Shown piece by piece: positions 36,000 to 46,790 of a stretch of 64,000 nucleotides of DNA (the first letter of the stretch is position 1; the number at the start of each line of letters is the position of its first letter). The translations under genes were made by a program, and so were the position numbers. The stretch is from assembly GCA_010015675.1 (NCBI GenBank), contig ML976984.1:522310-586309 (forward strand), given 5' to 3'. The notes below the pieces were generated by a model. That model saw only the letters and a program-made list of their open reading frames with translations, did no database searches and was not told where the DNA came from. Source of the DNA: Byssothecium circinans (lineage: Eukaryota; Ascomycota; Dothideomycetes; Pleosporales; Massarinaceae).

Positions 36000-38272
36000 G
36001 TCGAAAATCCGACAGCGACGACGGACAACAGCTGTGGCTGGTCATAGAAAGATGTCGTCTTCGTTTTCTTCGTCTAAAGTAGCAACCGTCGGAAGAGGGA
36101 AGAGCTCTGAAAGACTCGAAGTCTGGACGGGACTCGCGTGCACATATACGAACGTAGTGCAGGGATCCTGAGCCGAAGACAGTTACCAGGGAGGGTCAGC
36201 GAGGATCCGCTACAACTGATGCGAGTCAAAGACACGCCACTGGTGAGGAATGATCCTTCGGCTGATGGTTAACGGGACATGCTATGTGACGAGAGGAGAT
36301 GGTGTGCAAAGGAGTGGGCAGAGTTTGTACTTAGACCATTCTCTGCAGTTTTCAAAGTGATGCAACGCGTTATGGATGAATGTGGAGCCGCCCCAGCGAG
36401 GCTCTCTTCACCCTTTCCCCGCAATTGCTAGCATACCAGTAAACGCGCTCGTTTCCTAGAGGTTGCGGCGACTCCATCAGCTAGATGTGTGTTGACCATT
36501 GGGCGGTGGTGGATAAATTCAAAGGTTGGCGCCCCATGTATAGATGTCTAGCGTTACACAAGACCCAATATGAGGACATGGTGATTTCAGCCGTGGCGCA
36601 CTGAGTCCGTTCCTTTTTAGCCCATTCATCGATGCCGATTTGAAGAACCGGAATTATACCCTAGCTCTTATTTATCGATCTCCGCAACTGGGCAAACCAC
36701 GAGAGGTTTCTTGAGTTGCGCGAGTCCGATCGCAAGGATTGTTGATCAAGGTTTGCAAAGTTGAAGACTGGCACAAAGCTGGCTTTTCGAAATAATCTTG
36801 GGATTTGGCCAACGGTAAACCAGAAGCATTGATTCAGGCATCGACTCAATACCATGCAGGAAGTTTGAGGCCGGGGTTTGATAGGTCAATAATAATCGCG
36901 TTCACTGCCGTACAGGTGCCGAACGCAGCGGTAATTCAACGAACCGAACAAGGGATTGCGTGGAGAACTCGCCTAAAGGCATTTCGACGACGTTTTCGCG
37001 GGGAAGCATGGGTTCAGGTCATCTGTGATGTGACTGTGTTGGACGCGAGGTTGAAAGAGGGTGTTGAAGGAAGCGTGTCCTCCGCAAAGATTTGGATAAT
37101 GCGAGGTGTGCACAGCACGCTAACGGTGTTCAAACTAGCTCTTCAAACTTACCTTAGGTACCATTGTACCCGAATGTAACCCCATGTGTAGTACAGCAAG
37201 TCAGCTTTGAGGTAGTAACTAAAAGGCGGCTTGCACCGTCTAGATAGTACAGCTCAGCTAGAGTTTCGAAGGGGATCATACATAGTACAGGACTATTGTT
37301 GACTTGTTCAACACCGCGAGAAACTTTATCAACGTCGTCCTGGGTCGCTCCTCTATTGTAAATCGCATTTGCTGAATCGATAAACAACTTGACCTTAGAT
37401 TTCATAGAGCTTTCCTAATGTCACTTAGCACTGTATAAGCGTCAGGTGGACATTCAGCACTTTGCAGTTAAGACATGGGGGAAACCATAGCAGTTCTATT
37501 GCTGTACAGATGCAGTCTCTTAAAGCACAAGCACCATTCCAGAAAGACATAAAAATTCGAAGAAAGATTATATTAGGATTGTATTGTGACTATGTCGTGA
37601 TAAGGGGAAGGACACGTGCAGACGCGTGGTGTACGCGTCTACGTCCGTGTCTTTGATATTTCCCTCACTGCGCTTACTGAAGCTTTCAGAAATAAGTTAA
37701 ATTTATATTTATCTAGGGTATTGAGTTAATAGGATAATAATGAACCTCTGCGATTGAGCACTACTGCGTCTACATGCATGCTCTCATTGTGATCGGTAGC
37801 ATTCTTTCGCTATATCTCTGACCGGACGTCAACGTTACTTAGTAATAGGTCTGTTCAGTGGGCTTTAACAATGCCAGAGATTCACAATCACAACACAGAC
37901 ACATCAAGAGAAAGGGATTGTTGCCTGCGAGAATGTGGACAGAACTCGCGAGCTTGCAGCAGTCAAGGTGTTATAATAGTGCACACTGTCTCTCGCGGTC
38001 ACAAATTTTCGGGGTACAAGTTAAGGTAGACACAACGCGTAGTACTCTGGTTAAAGCTAGGTATTATACTTTTCATTACTTCCCGACATGGTTTTCCTAC
38101 AGGAGGTGACCTCGGCGTATACAAAGCCTAATTGCCTCAGGATATGCGCATTGAAAATCTGGAACATAATACATCTAGAAATAATGTAATAACTGTCTAC
38201 AAGAAGCGAAAAGCGCACGCTATAAACCATCATAAACACGACCATCGCTGCCGACCCACTCCGCTACTTCAC
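36000..38272. other. Gene-poor intergenic region
   Basis: About 2.3 kb without a supportable gene. It contains the promoter of the rhodopsin-like gene (near 36000-36300) and AT-rich stretches such as 37680-37745. A GC-rich nested hairpin lies at 37611-37651. Open frames at 36805-37179 and 37858-38109 have random composition and no spliced extension. Confidence 0.5.
37611..37651. repeat. Nested GC-rich inverted repeat (hairpin)
   Basis: Outer arms GACACG (37611-37616) and CGTGTC (37646-37651) and inner arms AGACGCG (37620-37626) and CGCGTCT (37634-37640) are perfect complements around a 7-nt loop. It lies in AT-rich surroundings with no gene close by. Confidence 0.6.
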
Positions 38273-39525
38273 TTAAACCTTGGTGATGAATCGGTCCAAA
38301 CGGGTTGTGCGCTTTCCCTTCTTGTCTTTCTTACCCTCCTGTACCTTAGCGTTCGACGGAACCTCCTTGAGAGGGATGACCTTGCAGTCCTGGATACCAT
38401 TGGCATAGCCGACAGAGTTGTAATGCCCGTGAGCGTTGTAGTTAAACGTCTTGCCGTTGGCCATTGTGGCGGTAATCTTTGCATCGTAGTCGCTGTCGAA
38501 AGTTCCCATGGTGGCGGAGGCAGTGCAGTGAGCTGCAGTCTGGGGAGGAATACCAGCGCCAGTGCCACCCATCTTCCATTGGAAAGACCAAGTGTCCGTG
38601 TCGGTTTTCGAGGTCGACTTCATGTTGGAATAGGAGTAACTGAGTTCGTTGGTGACTTCCATGGAGCTCTCGGCTAAGAGCGGGACACCGACTTTGCCAG
38701 ACACCTTGACACTGAGCGTGTACCCGGCCGTGTGTGTTTGGGACTCGGTGAGGGTCTTGGAGACAGCCTTCGTGATGACGGTGGTAGTGTCGTAGGTTGC
38801 GTTGTAACCGCCGATCTCATCGGAGTTGGTGTAGTAGACCGAACCAAGGGCAGCGGGAATCAAACCCTGCTTCTTGTCGTTCCACCTCTTCATATCCTCC
38901 TTAAATGTGATCGACGTCATCTCCACGTTCGTGATGGCACTTTCGAGGAACTTGAATTCAAGCGAAGAAACCCAAGCACCGGCGGCACCCTGATAGAAAA
39001 CTTCGTCAGCTGCGCGGAGATAAAATAGGCGTATGGATGACTTACCTTCACTGCAAGAAGCTTGCCGCTGGGGTTATCGACATACATCTCCTTGTCGATC
39101 TTGCTTCCACCGGCCTCGAAATCTTTCTGGCCTTCCTGAGTGACGACAATCTTGCCGACGGCATCCATTGGGTCACCATCATCCGGCTTGTTGTTCCACA
39201 GCTTCAGGCCGATCTTGTCGTTCTCCTTCCAAGTCTTCTCCTTCGGCTGTACATCGTTGTCTGGGATTTGGCCATGTCGCGCTCCCCAGTCACCACCTGC
39301 GTACTGGAACTGAACAGCCTTGACCTGGAACTTGGCTGCCCAAACACGGATGCCCGTGATGATGATACCCTCTTCCCATTTGGAATCACAGAAGTGTTGA
39401 TATCCAGGTGTCTTGTCGAACCCAACTCCAGCAAGAGCTGAGACGAAGGGCCCTTTCTCACAGTTGGCACTGACGAGGCTGATGAGCGAGAATAGAGCGG
39501 CTTTGGTAGCCGAAGAGAAATACAT
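38273..39525 (-). CDS. Secreted aerolysin-fold (ETX/MTX2-like) beta-pore-forming protein
   Basis: Exons 39525-39046 and 38989-38273 give 398 residues. A signal peptide is clear (about residues 1-20, hydrophobic LFSLISLVSA, cleavage near AN-CE). Residues 21-180 form a beta-rich domain with a bilayer- or glycan-binding look: IIITGIRVWAAKFQVKAVQF, two Cys, and repeated GG turns, similar in layout to jacalin/natterin-type lectin modules. From about 185 the protein has the Ser/Thr-rich alternating pattern of the aerolysin/ETX-MTX2 pore module (AVSKTLTESQTHTAGYTLSV). A Gly-rich loop and a final beta segment follow, then a basic tail. Family members oligomerise and insert a beta barrel in membranes; that this one does is inference. 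The gene is intact. A TATAAG on the minus strand at 39671-39666 is about 140 bp upstream of the ATG. Confidence 0.75.
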
Positions 39526-41512
39526 CGTGAAAATAATTTGTTTGCGCTAGGATGGTTCAAATGAATGGCTGCGGGACTGGCCGCAAGACGTAAAGTAACG
39601 AATGTGGAGAAGAAGATGAAGTTTGTTTTATGGTTAATCCAGGAAAGCACAGTGGGTACTTAGGTCTTATAGACGCTGGTTTCCAAACATAGCCCCCATC
39701 AATCGAATGGCTTGTGGCGGGTCTTTACGACTTTCAGACAAGACTACCTCGACGTCGTATAGGTGCACCGGGGTCAATATGCACTGCCTCTAGCGAACAA
39801 CGACACTTCAGTACAAACGGGAGAGTGCTGCTGTGTCACGGACATTTGGCTCAACACCCGCATCATGGAGTGGAATGTTTCGGTGGGGCTATTCATCCTT
39901 CCGAGCGTCCTTTCTCCTGACAACCGTATGCTTGATTGGAGTTTGTTGTTTCTTTTAGGGTGGCTATGCTAGAAGTAGTAGGATCGTGAGTAACCTGAAT
40001 AGGAAGCAAGTCACTACCTATACGAGCTTTCCTGGGCTCCTAAAACATGTAATCTCCGTAGCGCGCTTCTCTGCAGTCTTAAAGCCATTAAGGTACACAC
40101 TCGATGCGCCCACTGGACGATCTGAATAAAACAAACGCCACTGTAGGCCCCCACGATCTGAAAATTTACGCGCATTTGCTTCTTACAGGGGTGAGCAATT
40201 TCGGAAACGGCGGTGCACAGCGCTATTGCTTCTGGAAGTAGACCTAGATGTAGGCTTCTGACGAACTGAAGACCATACCGAGTCCAATGCCTGATAAGTT
40301 GAAAATCTCACCAGCATAACGGAGCACATTAGGTCACCGACGGGTCCGGCGTAACATTCTTATACGAGCTCGGTCGACTATTCGGCCCGCACACGTCAGG
40401 GGCACAGACTAACCGGCCCTCGTTCTTGTTAGGCACCTCCGTGTATCTTTTGGGTTGTTGTCTTATGTATAGTTAGTCGTGTGTGATAGGGCTTGCAATG
40501 CTATCCATACTTTAAGGTTGGCGAAATATTGTAACGATTTAACGTAGCACTGTAACAGAGAGATGGACACAGTGGTACACAGTGGTTGCCGGCGTCTGGT
40601 GAGTAGGTATTTGTTACAAACTGTCACTTGCAGATATTCACTCCCAATGTGACCACAATGGTTGTTAGTACCTGGCTTTTGACTTGATGATTCTGTTGCT
40701 ACCACAAGTTAATACCGCCATTATGACTGCGACATGCATGCCTGAATCGATGCTCCAACACATGTTAGCGCGATTAGCTATGAATAGGGCATGGGCACCT
40801 CGTTTCCCAATCAATACCAGCGTAGATCCAGGCTAGAACATACACCGTATCCTTGCCGTGCGGAACTCCACTTAGCGCTATCTTCGAAGTTCGAAGTCTA
40901 CAAATACCTATGGTCAATGTTCAAGTATCCGCCCCCATGATCAAAGTTCGTCTAGACAACTTCGGCAAGCTGTGACACAATCTCCGCCGGCGGTTAAATT
41001 AACGTTTAGAATAGGTAGCGCCCAGAAGCCCTATAGAACCGCCGTTCATAGAACAAGGCGCAGCAACTCTAGGCTGAAACTCCCAGAACAGCCACCGACT
41101 GAATCGTTGTATCGTTGTGAACGACGGGAAAGATCCTCACAACACGGTAAAAGTTGCCGCAACTATTCGTTCCGACTTCTCGTGCAATTAACGCTTTGGT
41201 CGAGTCGCTCGTCTAGTCGCCGTTTCTCCACTTGGGTGGCTGGCGTTAAAGTCCGTATTACCCTGACATTCCTTCAAAACCCAAGCGCTGACATCCATTT
41301 CGGCTTCCGGAACTCTTCCTTTAAGGGTCTTGCAATAGTCTCGTGATACGAATAGAGACATATGAAGGGCAGATTTGCAGGCGCAGCAGAAGTGCCTAAG
41401 GCTACCGTATTTCAGTTAAACCAGGGATCTATGAGTTCATTTTCGGTACCTCATTGGCGTGGAGCTCCTACCCCACATCTGGGGTATTTGTTCTATGAAT
41501 TCCTATCCCGAC

Positions 41513-41644
41513 TACCACCGGGTCTCGGCACGTTTTACCTGCACGTGACTTTTCCGTTCCATTGAGTGTCTCCAGATGTCAACATTGAATGTTACAAAGA
41601 AAACTGAGTCACGTGGAGGGAAAACGTGCCGAAACCTGGTGGTA
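41513..41644. repeat. 38-bp imperfect inverted repeat with 56-bp spacer
   Basis: The left arm 41513-41550 and the right arm 41607-41644 are complementary at 34 of 38 positions; the shared core is TCGGCACGTTTT and each arm ends inward with CACGTGACT. Two of the four differences are transitions. The spacer contains a smaller palindrome (AACATT/AATGTT, about 41581-41593). It could be a MITE remnant or a hairpin-forming transcript region. Confidence 0.7.
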
Positions 41645-42210
41645 CCACAGCAGAAGCCGTTATTGAATCCTCATCACAGAAGGTGCCATCGTACTCCATG
41701 AGCCATTACGCTTTCCCCGAGTCTCCAGTGTATGTCCAATATCAAGCGTTTTGCCGTGAAAAGAGTTTCCATCCAAGTTGAAGCAAGAGTAAGAGCTGGT
41801 GAGTTTGAAAGGGGGAACACTGGGAAGAACTGAATGGATGACGTAATCTCACTTACCGCAACCTCTCAGCTCTGTCCGATGTCTTCACCGATCACAGCTC
41901 CACCACCCTGCATCATGTCTAATGTACACCTAACGGAATTTGACTTGTGCGCAACCATAATCCACTTCATTCACTTCTCGGCGCTGATTCCACACGTACG
42001 ATAAAAAGAGGAAAATTGCGTCGCAGGCCAGTAGCCCAAAAACGAACGCCATGCGCCACGCTTATGAAAGACGTTAAGGAACGTGAGCAATCACAATGGA
42101 CGTACATTCGCCGGACCAGGGCATCGTTGTTGTCTCAGCTTGTCAGAACGCGGCGTGAAAGTATTGGCTATTCGGGGGCTGTTGTTGGCTACGCCGCGAA
42201 AACAACGACA

Positions 42211-42220
42211 ATATATATAA
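42211..42220 (+). promoter_or_regulatory. TATA element for the small gene at 42310
   Basis: The string ATATATATAA stands out in a mixed-composition stretch and lies 90 bp before the ATG at 42310. The spacing would put transcription start around 42245, upstream of that ATG but downstream of the in-frame ATG at 42226. Confidence 0.45.
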
Positions 42221-42309
42221 CTGAGATGGAAGTGCCTCGAGGCGCGACTTTCGATAACCAATTTCCCACCATTCGACTCTCTCACCACATTCTAACTTAC
42301 ATCGCGAAC

Positions 42310-42640
42310 ATGCAGCTTCCCCCCTCGACACCTCTCCTTTCTTCCTCCGCCGTCAAAGAAGAACCTCTTTCACAAGCTCCGAGAAATCCCCCCAGACTCA
42401 GTATTTCCCTTGGATCTGGTCAACTTACCCCATGGCTTTGTGGGTTGTTTGCGCTCGTTCGAGTCGCCATGTTTTTTATGTCCCAAGATGGAATGAGCTT
42501 GCTGTGGCAAGACTGTGAGTGTTCTGTTTTTTGAGCAATGTGCCACTTATGGCTGATAGTTGTAAACAGACGCTGCTGTCCTGTTGTTTTCAATGCGATG
42601 GTTCATGACTCCGGCCGAGACTAAAGTGTTGGTTTTGTAA
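42310..42640 (+). CDS. Small hypothetical protein, two exons
   Basis: Exons 42310-42514 and 42570-42640 give 91 residues. The 55-nt intron has a GTGAGT donor, a GGCTGATAG branch-like string and an AACAG acceptor, and splicing extends the frame cleanly to a stop. I do not recognise a family. The first ~35 residues are polar and Pro/Ser-rich; the rest is hydrophobic or aromatic (LCGLFALVRVAMFFMSQDGM, then LLWQDYAAVLLFSMRWFM) and could form one or two membrane or amphipathic helices before the end TPAETKVLVL. An in-frame ATG at 42226 would add 28 residues, but the TATA element at 42211 makes it too close to the promoter. Support is the splice logic and composition only. Confidence 0.45.
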
Positions 42641-43035
42641 AGCTGGATCTAAAGGAAAGATACGGATCGTTTTGGACGTCACTCAATCCCCTTCATGGTC
42701 GCGTATCGCAGGTCTGCCCGAAATTTCCATATCGGATCCAGCTTTAGAGCTGCTCTTCGAAACTCTACGTATGAATTCGGTGTGTTGGCGTGAAGGGTGG
42801 CGCGAAGATGTAAAGCGACATGGTAGACTGTGCCACGCAGATCCCAGTTAGCTCTTCAGCGCCGGCGGCGTAGTCAACGAACAACTCAATGCATTTGCTG
42901 GGCCCCTTCACATCTCCACTATCGGGATTTCAAACCTCCCGATTGTCACTCCGTGAGCATATAGCCTCAATATAAAAATGGTATGGCATACATACTGGGA
43001 ACTATCCTCTTCTCCACCCAACCAAAATTTACCCT
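42641..43035. other. Intergenic with short inverted repeat
   Basis: No gene. Two oppositely oriented copies of a GATCCAGCTTTA word lie at about 42639-42651 and 42737-42748. They bracket about 85 bp and may form a weak stem. Confidence 0.4.
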
Positions 43036-43686
43036 TCAAGTTTGTCGTCTTCCTAGTTGCACGGAGCCTCTTTCCAACGCCTTCAATATATCCGTAGCAA
43101 CCGCCACCAACTCATCATCCGCATTTACTTCCACCACGATCCCATTCTCACGATACGCCTCCGCAACCTTCACAGTCGTTTCTTTAAACACCGTAATACG
43201 CTTCCTGATCGTTTCCATATCGTCATCAGCTCGGCTTCGCTCCAGCAGTCTTTTCTCCAGCACCTCATCCGAACACACCAACACGATAATCAATTGCAGC
43301 GGACCGACCGTTTTCTCGAAGTACTCTGCCGTCTCGACTTTTCTCGGAAATCCTGCACAAATCAATTAGCTATACTCTCCATATCAGTGATACCAAGAGA
43401 CCTTCCTACCGTCTAAGAGTATAATCTCCTCGCCTTGCTTAACAAGCTCATCCACCTTCCTCTTCATTATACCAACAGTCATCTCCTTCGTTCCGATCCT
43501 TCCATGCTTAAGGTTCTCTTGGAGTATCGCCGCGTACGGACTTTCCGGGTCGTCGGCCTCGCTCCGAAGAAGGTCACCAACGCTGATATGCTCGCATCGA
43601 TATTGTTCCTTCAGGAGTGCGCATTGAGTACCTTTGCCGGAACCCGGAGGCCCGAGGACTGAGACGAACTGAGGTTTGGGGGTCAT
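43036..43686 (-). CDS. Nucleoside monophosphate kinase (adenylate/UMP-CMP kinase family, short form)
   Basis: A P-loop kinase that moves a phosphate between ATP and an NMP. Exons 43686-43410 and 43352-43036 give 197 residues. The Walker A motif GPPGSGKGT is at residues 12-20. The NMP-binding helix contains [17 protein letters not shown], and [13 protein letters not shown] matches the conserved GFPR motif. The LID is short ([16 protein letters not shown]), as in AK1 and UMP-CMP kinases rather than long AK2-type enzymes. The C-terminus [19 protein letters not shown] follows the family pattern. The ATG at 43686 is the first in frame and gives a standard N-terminus. This would be a second-line, non-housekeeping copy if the genome also has the usual ones; the accessory location fits that. 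NMP specificity cannot be assigned. Confidence 0.88.
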
Positions 43687-44381
43687 GGCTGGAGATTTTG
43701 GTATGAGGGGAGTTTGAGTCACTTCACGAGCGTTGAGTGTTTTACTCAAAAAGGTGTTTGCTGGTGTACTAACTCGTTGGGTTCATGCGTGGTGGGACAG
43801 GTCAGGCACCGTTGTCGGTGCCACAGGACTGCATCCTCGAGCAAACGAAGTTGTCGACGTATCCCAAATCATGCCGTTGGACGTGTTACTGCAATCGCCT
43901 ATTATAATTTGCTTGATCGCTCGATCCGATGACGAACACAGTCAAATCCGTCAGATTCTCTCCCATCCTCCTAGTAGCCAAGATCCGCTTCGCGTCCTTA
44001 TGCGTGAGACCTCTACCTCGCAAACAGAGCCCATATCTCGTAACCGCTCAAGAAAAGCCTTCGCTGCAAACGTGTAAACAGCGGTCAGTAATATTATCCC
44101 ATCCATGGGTCAAAAATCTGCCAACACTTCCTGCGAGGTATCCACAATCTTTCCTCCTGTATATGACCAGTGCAAGAATTTCTCTTAGAAAGGGTCGCCA
44201 AAATATTGGGCCCAACACACATTTGTACCGCCATCGTAGTATATTTCCTCAGCGCAGCTTTAACCGCTCCGAGTATTGATAGCTTTCCTTCCTCAGTGCC
44301 TTCCCACCCACTCCAACGCTCCCAATTAACTCGACTCTTCTATGTTCTCTTCCTGTATCAATGAGATATTCTCTCTCAATA
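43687..44381. other. Intergenic: kinase promoter and 3' flank
   Basis: No supportable gene. The plus-strand frames at 43714-44279 overlap one another and lack domain content. Confidence 0.45.
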
Positions 44382-45348
44382 TTATGTATTCCCACCCATC
44401 CCACCACCCCCAGGCAACCCACGAGGGCTGGGTTCACCCGACAACTCCACTCTTCCCACCCCATCCAACTCCCCCGGCGGTACCTCTAGCTCAGCATCAT
44501 ACCTATAGTAACAGACCTGTCCCGCCTCTCTAGCATTTTGTTTATTCTGTCTTTTCCTCATCCAAAAGAACACCGCAGCGCCAACAAGCGCAAGACCGAC
44601 AATCGACGCAACGACTATAATGGCTACCAGAGCAGTTGATAGCGTTCTCGACCGCTCAGGAGGAGAAGGAGGATGAGGAGACGACGATGATGGGAGTGAA
44701 GAGGTCGCGCTGGACTGTATCGGCTGCGACGTCGACGAGGGCGTCGGTGTGGGATTCGTATTCGATGGCGAGGCAGGAGTCGATGTCGATGTCGATGTAA
44801 TGTCGGTCCTACTACTACGAGATGATGTAGTCACGGCCGGGTTCTCGACGTAAACGGTATTCGCACCCCAACCAGGGCCGCGACAAAGCCAGTTAATCGC
44901 AGAGGGGAAGGGCGTTTGGAGACGCGTGGTATATGGTCATACCCACGCAGACCAATTTCTCGCTAGCACCGGATACATCAGCTTTACCTTGTCATGATAA
45001 ATATGAAAGTCTCAGCGCACCATGGCTGTGCGGAATTATTGTCCCACAAAAGCGTATTCCCATCACATCCGGTCGCGATGGTACACTGGCTGGGACTGTC
45101 ACAGTCGCCTGCGAAATTTCCCTTTGTTACCCATAACTTGTCTGCGAAGAGTGGCTGAACTACATCGCGGTTAGCCGAATGTTGAAGGGGAATCTGTGGG
45201 GTCCAGAGGAGCAGGAAGACTGACTCGTTGAAGGTTGTTTATAATACCCGATGAAATTCGAGCTATCAGAACTTGTCGTACTTTGCCCGACAACGAAATG
45301 CTGTAAGTGAAACGCTACCAATACTAAGATCGTGTGTAGCAACATCAT
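44382..45348 (-). pseudogene. Cys-rich single-pass surface protein with frameshift
   Basis: Proposed exons are 45348-45282, 45219-45021 and 44962-44382. The start encodes a signal peptide (MMLLHTILVLVAFHLQHFVV). Exon 2 encodes a Cys-rich ectodomain segment (GNFAGDCDSPSQCTIATGC), and exon 3 continues it (EKLVCVGMTIYHASPN). The frame then reaches a stop at 44893-44895. One base out of register, the ectodomain resumes (INWLCRGPGWGANTVYVENP) and leads to a Ser/Thr/Pro-rich stalk and one membrane helix (ALVAIIVVASIVGLALVGAA) with a basic stop-transfer and a cytoplasmic tail. The total exon length is one base over a multiple of three, so a single +1 indel at about 44900-44925 explains it. The layout resembles fungal cell-surface sensor or receptor-like proteins. 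A sequencing error or a missed intron cannot be excluded. Confidence 0.5.
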
Positions 45349-46111
45349 CGTCGCCGAAAGTGAGGGAGAGCAGCTAGCTGTAAGGACGCTTCGCATAGAG
45401 GTGAGCAGCACACACCCCTTTAATTGTATGTTCTCAGCCTTTTGCCTCGCAGGATCGACAAATTGGGGGCAGACTTTCAAAAATGCTATTGGGCACCGTG
45501 GCACTGCGATTGTTCGTGTGGGGTCCATGATGGCCGCAAGAGTGGTAGTTGTGATGGCCGAATAAGCCCCCACTGCCTAAGCCTTGTGCAACATTAGAAG
45601 CGCCCGAGCCTAATAACCCACGAGATGCTACTCCTCAGGATAAGAAACAAAGCCTGGCTTTCTTTGAACAATATACCTTTAACGCCCTTCTTAAATGCGA
45701 GCGCTTAGCGTTGAGTATTTTTCTTCTCTCGGTTGCAAATCGCCACGGCTTTTCGACTCATCAAAAGTTATCTCCGAGGATCACTAGGCTTTTCTTTAAG
45801 CCTCCAATAGGGTCGGTGCTCTCTATCTATAGCCTACCGATCTATGCGGTAAGCTTTTAGCCACCTGAATCTCTGTATTATACGGTTCCCGTTTGACTAT
45901 ATCCCTAAAGCTGTCTTACGCACCATCTCCCTAGGTATTACTCCCCACGAAAACGGTATACCTACCAGTTCCCCCCTTCCTATACAGACATCCAGGTCTT
46001 CGTAATCTCTCACCTACGTAATAAAACAAGAATTGCTTCTTCCCAAAGCACCTATTCCAAAACAGCAGCCTGAAAAAACAAGGAGGAAAGGATTATAAAA
46101 AAGAGGTTGGA

Positions 46112-46312
46112 TGGTCTCGCAGAGAATCGAACTCCAGTCTCTCACAGCACCCAAATTCGCCCCTTCTACCCACTGGATTCTTGAAAGGCTCGACAATTCT
46201 TGAACTAGGGGCTTTGGCCAAAGACTTGATATGCTTGATGAACGTGCCAGAAGTTGGTATCGGGGGCGAAGTATGTTTGGCGTGAGCGTCTTAGCCACTG
46301 GACTACAAGACT
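46112..46312 (-). tRNA. tRNA-like pol III unit with ~129-nt insert in the anticodon loop
   Basis: On the minus strand all four tRNA stems can be drawn. The acceptor is AGTCTTG (46312-46306) with CGAGACC (46119-46113), 6 of 7 paired. The D arm is GTCCAGTGGCTAAGAC (46303-46288). The anticodon stem is CTCAC (46286-46282) with GTGAG (46145-46141). The T arm TGGAG-TTCGATT-CTCTG is at 46136-46120. The discriminator is A (46112). A perfect A box (TAGTCCAGTGG) and a B box (GTTCGATTC) are present, and a T6 terminator follows on the minus strand at 46102-46097. The anticodon loop is expanded by about 129 nt and position 33 would be C, not U. It may be a tRNA with a very long intron, a pseudogene or a SINE head. 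Confidence 0.4.
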
Positions 46313-46420
46313 TTGAATTTGGCTTTGAAATCTCTTTCTTCACGAAATCCTGCGTCTCGACGTCGAGAACATGGGGGTTTTGGAATATGCTTTGATGTTA
46401 CAGCGTCAGGAGTGGAGTGT

Positions 46421-46456
46421 TTGGCGTGGGCGTCATAACCACTAGACCACCCGTCC
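46421..46456 (-). repeat. Partial second copy of the tRNA-like 5' half
   Basis: The segment TTTGGCGTGGGCGTCATAACC (first 20 bases shown by position 46420-46440) continuing through ACTAGAC repeats 46278-46303 with a few substitutions, mostly transitions. It holds an A-box (TGGTCTAGTGG on the minus strand) and the D arm but no matching T arm or B box. It is a truncated direct repeat 144 bp from the first. Confidence 0.55.
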
Positions 46457-46790
46457 TTAGTGTTTTGATGGAGATTTTGTGCGTACAGTGGTATATATAC
46501 GAGGAGTAAAGTCCCAGTAGGTTGGGGAGGGGAAGTGTGAAGATAGGACGGGGTAGGCTAGGGCGGGGGAGGGTTGAAGTAATAGGATAGGATGAGCTTG
46601 AGGGAAGTAGGGAAAGCGCGCTTGTGTCAGGCATGGAAACCGCGTACCGATCCTATTACCGTATCCACATCTCGCACACAAGTAGATATCATCTGCTTCT
46701 TTTTCTATTTGTAAAGACACACGCTCGGTAGTTTGGTATATGCAGGACTGTGTATGTGTACTTCTACTGCATGCACATGAGACTTCGGGA

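Larger units (their letters stand above)
39526..42309. other. Gene-poor intergenic region with inverted repeat
   Basis: About 2.8 kb with no supportable gene apart from the promoter elements of its neighbours. It holds a 38-bp imperfect inverted repeat (41513-41644). Frames such as 40972-41346 have Arg/Ser-rich random composition. No transposase or reverse transcriptase fragment could be recognised. Confidence 0.5.

Noticed and set aside
36805..37179. 124-codon plus-strand frame
   Set aside because: No recognisable domain and no splice partners; the surrounding 2 kb has no coding signal.
40972..41346. 124-codon plus-strand frame in the accessory island
   Set aside because: Arg/Ser-rich random composition, no start or splice context, no domain; likely chance.
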